Source of the DNA: an uncultured Prevotellaceae bacterium
GTDB lineage: Bacteria; Bacteroidota; Bacteroidia; Bacteroidales; Bacteroidaceae
Length of the DNA stretch: 64,000 nt
Direction: 5' to 3'
Assembly (NCBI GenBank): GCA_947168395.1
Contig: CAMVLT010000005.1
Span: forward strand, 62,001 to 126,000
Each line of letters opens with the position of its first letter. Position 1 is the first letter of the stretch. Positions 8,528-17,704 of the stretch are shown here, in pieces. The translations under genes were made by a program, and so were the position numbers. Below the pieces are notes generated by a model. It had not been told where the DNA came from. It saw only the letters and a program-made list of their open reading frames with translations, and did no database searches.

Positions 8528-9384
8528 TGACATGGATTGAGACCATTATCATTGCCATCGTGGAAGGGCTGACGGAGTTTCTGCCGGTGTCGTCGACGGG
8601 GCACATGATTATCACGCAGAACCTGCTGAACATCCCGCAGGGCGACCCCTTTGTGCACGCTTTCACGTTTATTATCCAGTTTGGGGCCATCCTCTCGGTG
8701 GTCTGCCTCTACTGGAGGCGCTTTTTCCGTCTCAACCATAGTCCCGCCCCCGTCGGCAGCAGCACTTTCCAGAAGCTGAAGCATAAGTACAACTTCTACT
8801 GGCTGCTCTTCGTCGGCGTGCTGCCTGCTGTCATCATCGGCCTGTTGGCCAAGAAGTCGGGACTGCTCGACTGGCTGCTCGACAGCGTTGAGGTGGTGGC
8901 CATCATGCTCGTGGTGGGTGGTATCTTCATGCTGTTCTGCGACAAGCTGTTCAACAAGGGCAGCGATGCCAACCAGCTGAATGAGAAACGGGCCTTCAAG
9001 ATAGGTCTGTACCAGTGTATCTCGGTTATTCCCGGCGTGTCGCGCTCTATGGCCACCATCGTGGGCGGTATGGCTCAGGGACTGACGCGCAAGCGTGCTG
9101 CCGAGTTCTCGTTCTTCCTCGCCGTGCCTACAATGGCCGGAGCCACGCTGCTCGACCTGCTCGACCTGCTGAAGGAAGACGCGGCGTGGGCCACACCCCA
9201 CAACATCACCATGCTGCTGTTAGGCTGTGCCGTAGCATTCGTGGTGGCGCTGTTGGCTATGAAATGGTTTGTCAGCTTCCTGACGAAATACGGCTTCAAT
9301 GCCTTTGGTGTGTACCGCATCATAGTCGGTAGTATCATCATCGTGCTGCTGCTTACTGGCCACTCACTTGCAATGGTAGACTAA
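8527..9384 (+). CDS. uppP: Undecaprenyl-diphosphate phosphatase UppP (BacA)
   Basis: UppP removes a phosphate from undecaprenyl diphosphate so that the lipid carrier can be reused for peptidoglycan and surface polysaccharides. The 285-residue protein has both family motifs: EGLTEFLPVSSTGHM (residues 13-27) and PGVSRSM (from about 169), with about eight hydrophobic segments. The gene overlaps the upstream DUF3098 gene and the downstream truB by 1 bp each, so translation is probably coupled. The family can also give bacitracin resistance. Confidence 0.96.
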   Translation: MTWIETIIIAIVEGLTEFLPVSSTGHMIITQNLLNIPQGDPFVHAFTFIIQFGAILSVVCLYWRRFFRLNHSPAPVGSSTFQKLKHKYNFYWLLFVGVLPAVIIGLLAKKSGLLDWLLDSVEVVAIMLVVGGIFMLFCDKLFNKGSDANQLNEKRAFKIGLYQCISVIPGVSRSMATIVGGMAQGLTRKRAAEFSFFLAVPTMAGATLLDLLDLLKEDAAWATPHNITMLLLGCAVAFVVALLAMKWFVSFLTKYGFNAFGVYRIIVGSIIIVLLLTGHSLAMVD

Positions 9385-10088
9385 TGGACTTCAACGAAGG
9401 AGCATTCATATACATCAACAAGCCCTATGGCATGTCGTCGTTTGGTGCCTTGGCCCACATCCGTTTCCTTATCTCGAAAAAGATGCATGTGAAGCGGGTG
9501 AAGACCGGGCATGCCGGTACGCTCGACCCCTTGGCTACGGGGGTGCTGATACTCTGCACGGGCAAGGCCACGAAGCAGATTGAGACGTTGCAGCTGCATG
9601 ACAAGGAGTACACCGCCACGTTGCAGTTGGGAGCCACCACGCCCTCGTTCGACCGTGAGCATACCGTCGACATGACTTACCCCACGCGCCACATCACCCG
9701 CGAACTCATCCAAAGTGTGCTCGCCAATTTCGTTGGCGACATCCAGCAGGTGCCCCCTGCCTACTCGGCGGTGATGGTCGACGGCCACCGTGCCTATAAG
9801 CTGGCCCGAAAGGGTGGGGAGGTGGAACTGAAGGCCAAGCCCGTGCGCATTGATGAACTGGAGCTGACATCGTTCGACCCCGCAACGATGCAGATGAGCA
9901 TCCGCGTGGTCTGCGGCAAGGGCACCTACATACGCTCCTTAGCCCGCGACATAGGCTACGCTTTAGGCAGCGGCGCCTTCCTGACAGCACTTTGCCGCAC
10001 CCGCCTTGGCGACGTCCGCATTGAGGACTGCCAAACCTTCGACAATTTCCCCCAATGGCTGGACCAGCAGCAACTCATGACGCCATAA
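9384..10088 (+). CDS. truB: tRNA pseudouridine-55 synthase TruB
   Basis: TruB converts U55 in the T-loop of tRNA to pseudouridine. The catalytic aspartate is D48 in HAGTLDPLATGVL. The family segments INKPYGMSSF near the start and GTYIRSLARDIG near the end are present. At 234 residues it is the short form without a C-terminal PUA domain, as usual in Bacteroidota. The start overlaps the uppP stop (TAATG). Confidence 0.96.
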   Translation: MDFNEGAFIYINKPYGMSSFGALAHIRFLISKKMHVKRVKTGHAGTLDPLATGVLILCTGKATKQIETLQLHDKEYTATLQLGATTPSFDREHTVDMTYPTRHITRELIQSVLANFVGDIQQVPPAYSAVMVDGHRAYKLARKGGEVELKAKPVRIDELELTSFDPATMQMSIRVVCGKGTYIRSLARDIGYALGSGAFLTALCRTRLGDVRIEDCQTFDNFPQWLDQQQLMTP

Positions 10089-10131
10089 CGTCATAACGTT
10101 ATAATGAAATCCCGAAATAACAGAATAATAG

Positions 10132-11274
10132 ATGAAACTATCACAATTCAAATTCAGACTGCCGGAAGAGCAGATAGCCCTTTACCCGCCGCACCGCACG
10201 TTCGAGAACGAAGACGGCACGGTGGAGCGAATCTATAGCCGCGACCAGGCGCGACTGATGGTCGTACACCGAAAGCGCCAGAGCATTGAGATGTTTCGGA
10301 AGGACGCTGACGGCAACGACACCGACCAGTTCCTGACGTTCCGCGACTTGGTGGACTATTTCGACGAGGGCGACACTTTCGTATTCAACGACACGAAGGT
10401 GTTCCCGGCTCGCCTCTATGGTACCAAGGAGAAGACGGATGCCCAGATTGAGGTGTTCCTGCTGCGTGAGCTGAACCAGGAGTTGCGCCTTTGGGACGTG
10501 CTGGTGGAGCCTGCCCGCAAGATTCGCATTGGCAACAAGCTGTTCTTCGAGAACGAAGGACCGATGGTGGCCGAGGTCATCGACAACACGACCAGCCGAG
10601 GCCGCACCCTGCGCTTCCTCTACGACTGCGACCATGAGGAGTTCAAGCGCGAGCTGTTCAGCCTCGGTACGGCACCGCTGCCCCGCTACATCGTTGATAA
10701 CCGTCCCGCCGAGCCTGATGACATGGAGAACTTCCAGACCATCTTCGCCCGCCATGAGGGTGCTGTGACGGCTCCCGCCACAGGTCTGCACTTCAGCCGT
10801 GAACTGATGAAGATGATGGAGATTCGCGGCTTCGACTTCGCCTATCTCACCGTCCATTGCGGTCTGGGCTGCTTCGACCCCATCGAGGTGGAAGACCTGA
10901 CAAAGCACAAAATGGGTTCCGAGCAGATTATCATCGGCGACGAGTGCTGCCGGCAGGTGAACAAGGCCAAGCAGGAGGGACACCGCATCTGCGTGGTAGG
11001 CATCACAACGGCCCGTGCCACGGAGACTGCTGTGGGCACCGACGGCATGCTGAAACCCTTCGACGGCTGGACTAATAAGTTCATCTTCCCGCCTTATGAA
11101 TTTGGACTTGCCAACGCGATGATTGCCAATTTCTATCATCCGGAGTCGACGATGATGATGCTGACAGCGGCTTTTGGTGGTTATGAAATTGTCTACGAGG
11201 CTTACCAGCAGGCTGTAGAGAAGGGCTATAAGTTCGGCTGCTACGGCGATGCGCTGCTTATCCTCGACGACTAA
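10132..11274 (+). CDS. queA: S-adenosylmethionine:tRNA ribosyltransferase-isomerase QueA
   Basis: QueA moves the ribosyl part of SAM to preQ1 at tRNA position 34, the penultimate step of queuosine synthesis. The 380-residue protein starts with KLSQFKFRLPEEQIALYPP and contains the family segments VFNDTKVFPARL, GAVTAPATGLHFS and YEAYQQAVEKGYKFGCYGDALLI. The 43-bp gap after truB contains the small palindromic string CATAACGTCATAACGTTAT. The stop codon is directly followed by the folK ATG. Confidence 0.96.
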   Translation: MKLSQFKFRLPEEQIALYPPHRTFENEDGTVERIYSRDQARLMVVHRKRQSIEMFRKDADGNDTDQFLTFRDLVDYFDEGDTFVFNDTKVFPARLYGTKEKTDAQIEVFLLRELNQELRLWDVLVEPARKIRIGNKLFFENEGPMVAEVIDNTTSRGRTLRFLYDCDHEEFKRELFSLGTAPLPRYIVDNRPAEPDDMENFQTIFARHEGAVTAPATGLHFSRELMKMMEIRGFDFAYLTVHCGLGCFDPIEVEDLTKHKMGSEQIIIGDECCRQVNKAKQEGHRICVVGITTARATETAVGTDGMLKPFDGWTNKFIFPPYEFGLANAMIANFYHPESTMMMLTAAFGGYEIVYEAYQQAVEKGYKFGCYGDALLILDD

Positions 11275-11706
11275 ATGGTGAGCGGAGTGCATCAGGTGTA
11301 CTTGGGCATCGGCTCCAATCTTGGAAATCGCCGGGCGATACTGAGGCAGGCCATCAAGCTCATTGGCGAGCGGGTAGGGGAGGTGACGCGACAGTCGACG
11401 TTCATCGAGACTGAGCCTTGGGGCTTTGAGTCAGCAAACAAGTTCCTCAACGCCGTCATCCTCTGCGAGACCGACATGACGCCCCGCGAGGTGCTTGGGG
11501 CCACTCAACAGATAGAGCGCGATATGGGACGACAGAAAATAGTACATCGTACATCGTCAAATCGTACCTACACCGACCGCCCCATTGACATCGACATCCT
11601 GTTGTACGATGACTTGACGGTGGACGAGCCGGATCTGATGATACCTCATCCGCTGATGGAACAGCGTGACTTCGTGATGATACCGCTGAAAGAAATACTA
11701 CAATAA
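11275..11706 (+). CDS. folK: 6-hydroxymethyl-7,8-dihydropterin pyrophosphokinase FolK
   Basis: FolK transfers pyrophosphate from ATP to 6-hydroxymethyl-dihydropterin in folate synthesis. The protein (143 residues) shows the N-terminus VYLGIGSNLGNR, the segment FIETEPWGFESANKFLNAV and the catalytic DRPIDIDILLYDD with its two metal-binding aspartates. Just before this motif a repetitive tract (11542-11567, GTACATC/GTACATCGTC/ATCGTAC) encodes VHRTSSNRT, where homologues usually carry a short charged loop. The gene abuts queA with no gap. Confidence 0.94.
   Translation: MVSGVHQVYLGIGSNLGNRRAILRQAIKLIGERVGEVTRQSTFIETEPWGFESANKFLNAVILCETDMTPREVLGATQQIERDMGRQKIVHRTSSNRTYTDRPIDIDILLYDDLTVDEPDLMIPHPLMEQRDFVMIPLKEILQ
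11542..11567. repeat. GTACATC-type repeat tract inside folK
   Basis: GTACATCGTACATCGTC followed by AAATCGTAC: two direct copies of GTACATC and one inverted relative (GTAC ends). It is in frame and lies in the loop before the catalytic DRPIDID motif. Confidence 0.6.
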
Positions 11707-11730
11707 TAACAAACTAATTACTAAGACAAC

Positions 11731-13203
11731 ATGAGAAAACTATTCCTGACCATCCTGCTGGCGGCCCTCACACTTGGAGTGGCCGCACAGGGCAACAAGT
11801 ACAAGAAGTATACCGAGAACCTACCGTTCCAGATGGCAGAAGTAAAGGCTCCCGTCATTCCCGACACCAAGGTCTCGCTGACCGACTTCGGGGCTGTGGG
11901 CACGGGTGACGTGCTCTGCACCGATGCCTTTGCCAAGGCCATCGACACGCTCTACAAGATGGGCGGTGGCCACCTCATCGTGCCCCGTGGCATCTGGTAC
12001 ACAGGTCCCATCGTGCTGCGTTCGAACATCGACCTGCACTTGGAGGCAGGTGCCGTTATCCAGTTTGCTGCCGACGAGAGCCTCTATCCGCTCGTCAAAA
12101 CCTCGTTCGAGGGACTTGACACCCGCCGATGCCAGTCGCCGCTGAGTGCCAATGGTGCCACGAACATCAGCGTTACGGGCCACGGCGTCATCGATGGTAA
12201 CGGCCAGTACTGGCGCCCGGTGAAGCGCGGCAAGGTGACCGACAGCCAATGGAAGGAAGTGCTGAGCCGTCCCGGCGGTCGCGAGATGAAAAAGGACTAC
12301 TGGGTGCCCTCCGAGGGCTACGAGCGTGGCGAGAAGGGTGCCAACATGAACGTGCCCAACGCTACGACCGAGGAGGAGTGGCAGGCCGTGAAGCGCTTCC
12401 TGCGTCCCGTCATGGTGAGCTTGGTGAAGTGCAAGAACGTGCTGCTCGAAGGTGTCATCTTCCAGAACTCCCCGGCCTGGAACCTCCATCCGCTGATGTG
12501 CGAGAATATTATTATAGATAATGTACTCGTGCGTAACCCCTCCTACGCTCAGAACGGTGATGGCCTCGACTTGGAGTCGTGTACCAACGCCCTGATTGTC
12601 AATTCCAAGTTCGATGCCGGCGACGATGGTATCTGCCTGAAAAGCGGAAAGGATGCCGACGGCCGTCGCCGTGGCGTCCCCTGCGCTAATGTGGTGGTCG
12701 ATGGCTGTACCGTCTTTGCCGGTCATGGCGGCTTTGTCGTGGGCAGCGAGATGAGTGGTGGTGTACGCAACATCATGGTGCGCCAGTGTCAGTTCCTCGG
12801 TACCGACGTGGGCCTGCGCTTCAAGTCCACCCGTGGTCGTGGCGGCATTGTCGAGAACATCTTCATAGATGGCATCTCTATGAACAACATCGGCACTTAT
12901 GCCTTGACCTTCAACATGTACTACGGCGGCAAGTCCGTAAGCGAGGTGTTGGCTGAGGGCGGTCAGCCGAAGGAGGTGGAGAAAAAGCCCGTCACCGAGG
13001 AAACGCCCGTATTCCGCAATATCGACATCCGCAACGTCATCTGCCATAATGCCGGCTTTGCTATGGAGTTCAACGGACTGCCCGAGATGCCCATCAGTCA
13101 CATCTCCCTCCACGACATCGACATCACCTCCCGTCACGATGCTGTCTTCCAGTATTGCGAGGACATCAAGAAGGACAACGTCAATATCAAGCTCATTAAA
13201 TAA
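11731..13203 (+). CDS. Exported glycoside hydrolase family 28 (polygalacturonase-like)
   Basis: A signal peptide (MRKLFLTILLAALTLGVAAQG) precedes a right-handed beta-helix enzyme of 490 residues. The GH28 catalytic signatures are visible: NGDGLD with D277, GDDG with D298/D299, GHGG with H332, and the substrate-binding RFKSTRGRGG. GH28 enzymes hydrolyse alpha-1,4-galacturonic bonds in pectin, here in the periplasm or at the surface. It stands alone next to housekeeping genes. It may feed the uronate genes at 34-38 kb, though that link is inference. A repeat-rich convergent gap follows. Confidence 0.93.
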   Translation: MRKLFLTILLAALTLGVAAQGNKYKKYTENLPFQMAEVKAPVIPDTKVSLTDFGAVGTGDVLCTDAFAKAIDTLYKMGGGHLIVPRGIWYTGPIVLRSNIDLHLEAGAVIQFAADESLYPLVKTSFEGLDTRRCQSPLSANGATNISVTGHGVIDGNGQYWRPVKRGKVTDSQWKEVLSRPGGREMKKDYWVPSEGYERGEKGANMNVPNATTEEEWQAVKRFLRPVMVSLVKCKNVLLEGVIFQNSPAWNLHPLMCENIIIDNVLVRNPSYAQNGDGLDLESCTNALIVNSKFDAGDDGICLKSGKDADGRRRGVPCANVVVDGCTVFAGHGGFVVGSEMSGGVRNIMVRQCQFLGTDVGLRFKSTRGRGGIVENIFIDGISMNNIGTYALTFNMYYGGKSVSEVLAEGGQPKEVEKKPVTEETPVFRNIDIRNVICHNAGFAMEFNGLPEMPISHISLHDIDITSRHDAVFQYCEDIKKDNVNIKLIK

Positions 13204-13338
13204 GCAACGGACGAACACGGACTATAACAGACTGGCACAGACCTCATTTATTTGAGAGTCCGTGCCAGCTTCTCTTGTCCGTGTCAGTCCGTTGTCAGTC
13301 CGTTGCTACAAAATTGTCCGTCCGTGTCAGTCCGTTGC
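13204..13338. repeat. GTCCGTGTCAGTCCGTTGC repeat cluster (convergent gap)
   Basis: The gap after the GH28 gene holds one inverted copy (GCAACGGACGAACACGGAC, 13204-13222) and two direct copies (13277-13294 and 13320-13338) of GTCCGTGTCAGTCCGTTGC, plus GCACAGAC/GTCCGTGC pairing in between. It can fold into a long hairpin between two convergent genes and may end transcription. The same 19-mer occurs inside a coding gene at 29571. Confidence 0.75.
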
Positions 13339-13340
13339 CG

Positions 13341-13892
13341 TTATTCTGGCTTTACGCCAAACATTCTCACCGGCTTCTCCACAGCTGTCGAGTCGTTGCC
13401 TATGCCGCGGGTTTCGCGCGACCAGTAGTAGTCGTAGCCGTAGCGGTAGCTGCTCCAGTTGGGGGAATCGATGTGACGCAGGCGGAACTCCACGTCATTG
13501 CTGCCGTCATAGATGTAGCCGGTGAAGTAGTTGTCGCTCAGGCGGTAGTCCGAGATGGTCATCCACGTATCTTCCTCCACGAAATAGATGTCGATATTGC
13601 GGTTGCTCACCTTCCACTCAATGTGGTTGGCCACGTAGTCCCAAGGCGCTCCCGAGTAGTGGTCCACCCAGTAGCCGGTACCCCTCGTCCAGCGGAGCGG
13701 GTCGCCTATGAACTCAATATCCGTCGAGGTGGCGTAATAGTTGCGTCCGCCGTAGCTGGTGTACACGTACATCGTCCCCGACCAGGTGCCCTCTAAGCTG
13801 TTGGCGATGGCGATGTCCTCGTCGCACGAAATAAATGTTGTCGTCATGGCCACTATGGCCATCATCACGAGCGTGTTGTATATCTTCTTCAT
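13341..13892 (-). CDS. Putative lipoprotein, unknown function
   Basis: This 183-residue protein has a lipoprotein signal (TTTFISC|DED, cysteine about 23). The mature part is rich in Tyr, Trp and Asp (GTWSGTMYVYTSYGGRNYY, SNRNIDIYFVEED). LEGTWSG followed by alternating strands resembles lipocalin-like or calycin beta barrels of Bacteroidota, but I do not recognise a named family with confidence. It has its own -7 element (13932-13939). Confidence 0.75.
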   Translation of the reverse strand: MKKIYNTLVMMAIVAMTTTFISCDEDIAIANSLEGTWSGTMYVYTSYGGRNYYATSTDIEFIGDPLRWTRGTGYWVDHYSGAPWDYVANHIEWKVSNRNIDIYFVEEDTWMTISDYRLSDNYFTGYIYDGSNDVEFRLRHIDSPNWSSYRYGYDYYWSRETRGIGNDSTAVEKPVRMFGVKPE

Positions 13893-13931
13893 AATCGTGT
13901 AGTATTAAGTGAATAATTAAGTTTCCTGGTG

Positions 13932-13939
13932 CAAAGGTA
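13932..13939 (-). promoter_or_regulatory. -7 element for the lipoprotein gene
   Basis: TACCTTTG on the minus strand, 40 bp upstream of the ATG at 13892. Confidence 0.6.
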
Positions 13940-13975
13940 CGGCTTTTCACCCAATCCTCAAAGGGTAAAAACCAT

Positions 13976-14007
13976 AAAACCGCATAGGGATTTCCCTACG
14001 CGGTTTT
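13976..14007 (-). terminator. Terminator of rpsO
   Basis: AAAACCGCATAGGGA (13976-13990) pairs with TCCCTACGCGGTTTT (13993-14007), 15-bp arms with one wobble pair. On the minus strand it lies just after rpsO and is flanked by T-rich sequence. Confidence 0.8.
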
Positions 14008-14037
14008 ACCTTTTTACCTTTTTTACTTTTTTACCTT

Positions 14038-14307
14038 TTACTTACGCAGGCCGAGAGCCTTCACGATAGCACGGTAGCGGTTGATGTCGTTGACATAGAG
14101 ATACTTCAGCAGCTTGCGGCGACGGCCTACCATCATGGTCAGCGAACGGGCGGTGTTGTGGTCCTTGTGGTTCTCCTTCAGGTGCTCCGTCAGGTGCTTG
14201 ATGCGATAGGTGAACAGGGCAATCTGAGCCTCGGCAGAACCCGTGTCAGTGGCCGACTTGCCATACTGGCTGAAAATCTCTACTTTCTTTTCTTTGTCTA
14301 AATACAT
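14038..14307 (-). CDS. rpsO: 30S ribosomal protein S15
   Basis: S15 binds 16S rRNA early in assembly of the small subunit platform. The 89-residue protein is of standard length and has the family core [44 protein letters not shown] and the ending [13 protein letters not shown]. The ATG at 14307 fits; an upstream in-frame start would add 31 residues not seen in the family. The leader of about 85 nt after the -7 element (14398-14405) can pair GTCCG with CGGAC; S15 often represses its own mRNA, but no specific control site can be shown here. Confidence 0.97.
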   Translation of the reverse strand: MYLDKEKKVEIFSQYGKSATDTGSAEAQIALFTYRIKHLTEHLKENHKDHNTARSLTMMVGRRRKLLKYLYVNDINRYRAIVKALGLRK

Positions 14308-14397
14308 GGTTTGATGAATTAAATTTGTTAATACTAAACATCCTTCAAAAGTCCGTTCCGCCTTCATCACGGACGGGGGCTTCGTCAAATGCGGCTG

Positions 14398-14405
14398 CAA
14401 AGGTA
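14398..14405 (-). promoter_or_regulatory. -7 element for rpsO
   Basis: TACCTTTG on the minus strand, followed by a leader of about 85 nt before the S15 start. Confidence 0.65.
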
Positions 14406-14520
14406 CTACTTTTTTCTCATTCCTGCAAATTTTCGCTACTCTTTTTCCGTGGAGTGTTAATGATGTTTAATTTGTCGCTTAATTGTGCGAATAGATACCG
14501 TATATGTCGGATAAAAGTAT

Positions 14521-14528
14521 TAGCTTTG
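14521..14528 (+). promoter_or_regulatory. -7 element for outer-membrane barrel gene
   Basis: TAGCTTTG, 49 bp before the ATG at 14578. A perfect 12-bp palindrome TTCGTTAACGAA (14542-14553) lies in the predicted leader and could be a protein-binding site. Confidence 0.6.
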
Positions 14529-14577
14529 CACGCAAATAGAGTTCGTTAACGAATGTTTCATTTAAATTAAACAAAGT

Positions 14578-15144
14578 ATGAAGAAATTATTTGTTTTGGC
14601 AGTAGTCGCCTTAATGACTACGGTAAGTGCAAGTGCACAGCAGATGTTCATCAAGCCGATGGTTGGTGCAACTCTTGCCACTTTCTCTGGTGATGTTCAT
14701 GATAACAAAATGAAGGTTGGCCTTGTTGCCGGTGCTGAGTTCGGTTACAATTTTGCTGAGAATATGGGCGTTACAGCAGGTTTGCTGTATTCTATGCAAG
14801 GTTCAGCTATTAAGGATGAGGATCCGAAGTACAAATTGGATTATCTGAACATCCCTGTGCTGTTTAACTATTATATTATTCCTGGATTGGCAGTGAAGGC
14901 TGGTATTCAGCCTGGTTTCCTGATGAGAGCTAAATTCGATGATGCTGATATCAAGGATTATATGAAGAAGTTTGATTTGTCAGTTCCCATGGGTCTTTCT
15001 TATGAAATCAGCGACTTTGTGATTGATGCTCGTTACAACTTGGGTGTCTCCAATATTCTCAAGGACAATAAGGGCTTTGTTTGGGACGGCAAAGGTCGCA
15101 ACAGCGTCATCATGCTGACTGTAGGCTACAAGATTCCGTTCTAA
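14578..15144 (+). CDS. Small outer-membrane beta-barrel protein (PorT/OMP_b-brl family-like)
   Basis: A signal peptide (MKKLFVLAVVALMTTVSASAQ) is followed by alternating amphipathic strands and a C-terminal aromatic residue (LTVGYKIPF), as in 8-stranded outer-membrane barrels of Bacteroidota. Segments GVTAGLLYSMQGSA and KLDYLNIPVLFNYYI are typical of the porin/PorT-like group. The specific function is unknown. Codon use is AT-richer than in neighbouring genes (many TTT, GAT, AAA codons), as often seen in highly expressed surface proteins or acquired genes. It has its own promoter and a strong hairpin after the gene. Confidence 0.85.
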   Translation: MKKLFVLAVVALMTTVSASAQQMFIKPMVGATLATFSGDVHDNKMKVGLVAGAEFGYNFAENMGVTAGLLYSMQGSAIKDEDPKYKLDYLNIPVLFNYYIIPGLAVKAGIQPGFLMRAKFDDADIKDYMKKFDLSVPMGLSYEISDFVIDARYNLGVSNILKDNKGFVWDGKGRNSVIMLTVGYKIPF

Positions 15145-15167
15145 GAACAGGTATACTGATTGGCTTA

Positions 15168-15226
15168 AAGTGAGAAATTTGCTTCCGCGAGCAAAAAAAT
15201 GGCGTACGGAAGCAAATTTCTCACTT
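15168..15226. terminator. 20-bp perfect inverted repeat between barrel gene and typA
   Basis: AAGTGAGAAATTTGCTTCCG (15168-15187) and its exact reverse complement (15207-15226), separated by 19 nt. It ends 8 bp before the typA -7 element. It probably terminates the upstream transcript, although there is no clean T-run. Confidence 0.65.
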
Positions 15227-15234
15227 ATTCTTTG

Positions 15235-15242
15235 TAATTTTG
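15235..15242 (+). promoter_or_regulatory. -7 element for typA
   Basis: TAATTTTG matches TAnnTTTG and lies 24 bp before the ATG at 15267. Confidence 0.65.
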
Positions 15243-15266
15243 CACCCGCAAAAAACAAGAAGACGT

Positions 15267-17072
15267 ATGCAGGATATCAGAAACATAGCAATTATTGCTC
15301 ACGTAGACCACGGCAAGACGACGCTCGTGGACAAGATGATGCTGGCCGGAAACCTCTTCCGCGAAGGGCAGAACCTCTCCAGCCAAGTACTTGACGCCAA
15401 TGACCTCGAACGTGAGCGAGGCATCACCATTCTTTCCAAGAACGTGTCCATCAACTGGAAGGGCACCAAGATTAACATCATCGATACCCCGGGACACTCC
15501 GACTTCGGTGGCGAGGTGGAGCGTGTGCTCAACATGGCCGACGGCTGTCTGCTGCTCGTCGATGCTTTCGAAGGTCCCATGCCGCAGACACGCTTTGTCT
15601 TGCAGAAGGCCCTGCAGATAGGCCTGAAGCCCATCGTGGTGGTCAACAAGGTCGACAAGCCTAACTGCCGCCCCGAAGAGGTGTACGAGATGGTGTTCGA
15701 CCTGATGTTCTCGCTCAACGCTACCGAGGACCAGCTGGACTTCCCCGTCGTCTATGGCTCGGCCAAGAACGGCTGGATGGGTGAGGACTACAACAAGCCC
15801 ACCACCGACATTACCTACTTGTTGGATAAGATTGTAGAGGTGATTCCTGCTCCGCAGCAGATTGAGGGTACGCCCCAGATGCTCATCACCTCGCTGGATT
15901 ATAGCTCATATACTGGCCGCATCGCCGTGGGGCGCGTCCATCGCGGAACGCTGAAGGACGGTCAGCAAATCACCATCAGCCACCGCGACGGTTCGTTGGA
16001 GAAGACCAAAATCAAGGAGCTGCATACCTTCGACGGTATGGGGCACGGCCGGACGCAGCAAGTGGAGTGTGGCGACATCTGTGCCGTCATCGGACTGGAG
16101 CATTTCGAGATTGGCGACACCATCTGCGACTTGGAGAACCCCGAGCCGCTGCCTCCCATTGCCATCGACGAGCCGACCATGTCGATGCTCTTCACCATCA
16201 ACGACTCACCCTTCTTCGGCCGCGAGGGCAAGTTTGTCACCTCGCGCCATATCAACGACCGCTTGGAGCGTGAGTTGGAGAAGAACCTCGCCCTGCGTGT
16301 GGAGCCGTTCGAGGACAGCACCGACCGCTGGGTAGTCTCCGGCCGTGGCGTGCTCCACCTCAGCGTCCTTGTCGAGACCATGCGCCGCGAGGGCTACGAG
16401 CTGCAGGTGGGACAGCCGCAGGTCATCTATAAGGAGATTGACGGTGTCAAGTGCGAACCTATCGAGGAACTGACCATCAACGTGCCCGAGGAGTTCGCCT
16501 CGAAGATGATTGATATGGTGACCCGCCGCAAGGGCGAGATGACCAGCATGGAGAGTCAGGGCGAGCGCACGAACATTGCCTTCGACATACCCTCGCGTGG
16601 CATCATCGGTCTGCGTACCAACGTGCTGACCGCCAGTCAGGGCGAGGCCATCATGGCCCACCGTTTCAAGGAGTATCAGCCCTACAAGGGTGAGATCGAG
16701 CGCCGTGTCAATGGTTCGATGATTGCCTTGGAGACGGGTACCGCCTACGCCTACGCCATTGACAAGCTGCAGGACCGCGGCCGCTTCTTCATCGACCCGG
16801 GCGAGGAGGTCTACTTCGGCCAGGTCGTCGGCGAGCACGTTCACGACAACGACCTCGTCATCAATGTCTGCAAGGCCAAGCAGCTGACCAACGTCCGTGC
16901 CTCGGGTACCGACGACAAGGCCCGCATCATCCCCAAGACCGTCATGTCGTTGGAGGAGTGCTTGGAGTATATCAAGGAGGACGAGCTCGTCGAGGTAACG
17001 CCCCACTCAATGCGCATGCGCAAGATCATCCTCGACCACGACCAGCGTAAAAAGGCCGCTATCAAGCACTAA
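15267..17072 (+). CDS. typA: Translational GTPase TypA/BipA
   Basis: TypA is a ribosome-associated GTPase related to EF-G and LepA that helps 50S assembly and stress growth. The 601-residue protein has G1 (AHVDHGKTT), the switch region RERGITI, G3 ([12 protein letters not shown]), G4 (VVNKVDKP) and the C-terminal domain unique to the family ([28 protein letters not shown]). The ATG at 15267 begins with [17 protein letters not shown], as in homologues; an upstream TTG at 15240 is rejected because it lies in the promoter. The 3' end overlaps the convergent downstream gene by 11 bp. Confidence 0.97.
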   Translation: MQDIRNIAIIAHVDHGKTTLVDKMMLAGNLFREGQNLSSQVLDANDLERERGITILSKNVSINWKGTKINIIDTPGHSDFGGEVERVLNMADGCLLLVDAFEGPMPQTRFVLQKALQIGLKPIVVVNKVDKPNCRPEEVYEMVFDLMFSLNATEDQLDFPVVYGSAKNGWMGEDYNKPTTDITYLLDKIVEVIPAPQQIEGTPQMLITSLDYSSYTGRIAVGRVHRGTLKDGQQITISHRDGSLEKTKIKELHTFDGMGHGRTQQVECGDICAVIGLEHFEIGDTICDLENPEPLPPIAIDEPTMSMLFTINDSPFFGREGKFVTSRHINDRLERELEKNLALRVEPFEDSTDRWVVSGRGVLHLSVLVETMRREGYELQVGQPQVIYKEIDGVKCEPIEELTINVPEEFASKMIDMVTRRKGEMTSMESQGERTNIAFDIPSRGIIGLRTNVLTASQGEAIMAHRFKEYQPYKGEIERRVNGSMIALETGTAYAYAIDKLQDRGRFFIDPGEEVYFGQVVGEHVHDNDLVINVCKAKQLTNVRASGTDDKARIIPKTVMSLEECLEYIKEDELVEVTPHSMRMRKIILDHDQRKKAAIKH

Positions 17073-17604
17073 GCCTTTGCAGTCGGCTCACAGAACTCAC
17101 AGGGGGACAGACCCTCTGTGAGGCAGAAATGATATAGTATCCATTGTATTTTCCATAATTTCTAATTGAAAATTTTACCTCGCACTTCTTTAAATAAGGA
17201 ACATCTATCTTCTGAACAGGTTTCGTTTTAACCGCTTTTTTGGAAACATATACTTTAGGTAACTTATGGTATGAATCCAACGCATATCCATGAAACCATT
17301 CTGACGTATCGTCAATTATCATTAAATAGTCTGGATGTGCTGTCATGTATGTATAATTTACATCTTTTTCATCCCATGTAAAGCCTTCATAATACATGGA
17401 AACAATCATTCCGTCATTATTTTTTTCAGCCCTACACTTTTCCAACAATTTGGGACTATCTGTCGTAGGTCCTTTTCGGAAATTGACATTGTTAACTACC
17501 CTAACGATTTTTGCGGATTGTGGTATCTCCACATCCTTTTGTGCCAAGCCTTGCAATGTCATTCCGAAGGTAGCAACGAGTATATAGAAGATGGTCCTTT
17601 TCAT
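17062..17604 (-). CDS. Exported SH3-like domain protein, unknown function
   Basis: The 180-residue protein has a signal peptide (MKRTIFYILVATFGMTLQGLAQ) and a bacterial SH3-like segment (AKIVRVVNNVNFRKGPTTDSPKLLEK, residues about 28-53). Such domains often bind cell wall or partner proteins. The start at 17604 gives a clean signal peptide; the longer upstream frame has none. Base composition is AT-rich compared with typA. The last 20 or so residues (around SASQRVCPPVSSVSRL) are encoded by a hairpin sequence (17096-17122) and by the overlap with typA, so the natural C-terminus may have been extended. Confidence 0.75.
   Translation of the reverse strand: MKRTIFYILVATFGMTLQGLAQKDVEIPQSAKIVRVVNNVNFRKGPTTDSPKLLEKCRAEKNNDGMIVSMYYEGFTWDEKDVNYTYMTAHPDYLMIIDDTSEWFHGYALDSYHKLPKVYVSKKAVKTKPVQKIDVPYLKKCEVKFSIRNYGKYNGYYIISASQRVCPPVSSVSRLQRLSA
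17096..17122. repeat. CTCACAG...CTGTGAG hairpin at a convergent 3' end
   Basis: CTCACAG (17096-17102) and CTGTGAG (17116-17122) with GGG/CCC pairing inside. It lies in the C-terminal codons of the SH3-like gene, just beyond typA, and could act as a terminator for typA. Confidence 0.5.
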
Positions 17605-17704
17605 ATCTTTGTTTTTCCTTGTTATTTGGTTTTGTATTATTATTGCAAATTGTAGAAGAACAATTATCTCGCCATAATAAATGGTAGAGTATATTTGTAA
17701 CGAT

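Noticed and set aside
13211..13340. CRISPR or tRNA remnants in the repeat cluster
   Set aside because: Spacing is irregular, copies are in both orientations, and no cloverleaf can be drawn.
15240..15266. TTG start for typA nine codons upstream
   Set aside because: It lies in the predicted -7 element (TAATTTTG) and adds residues absent from the family. The same reasoning removes the TTG start at 22452 for the YfhO-type gene.
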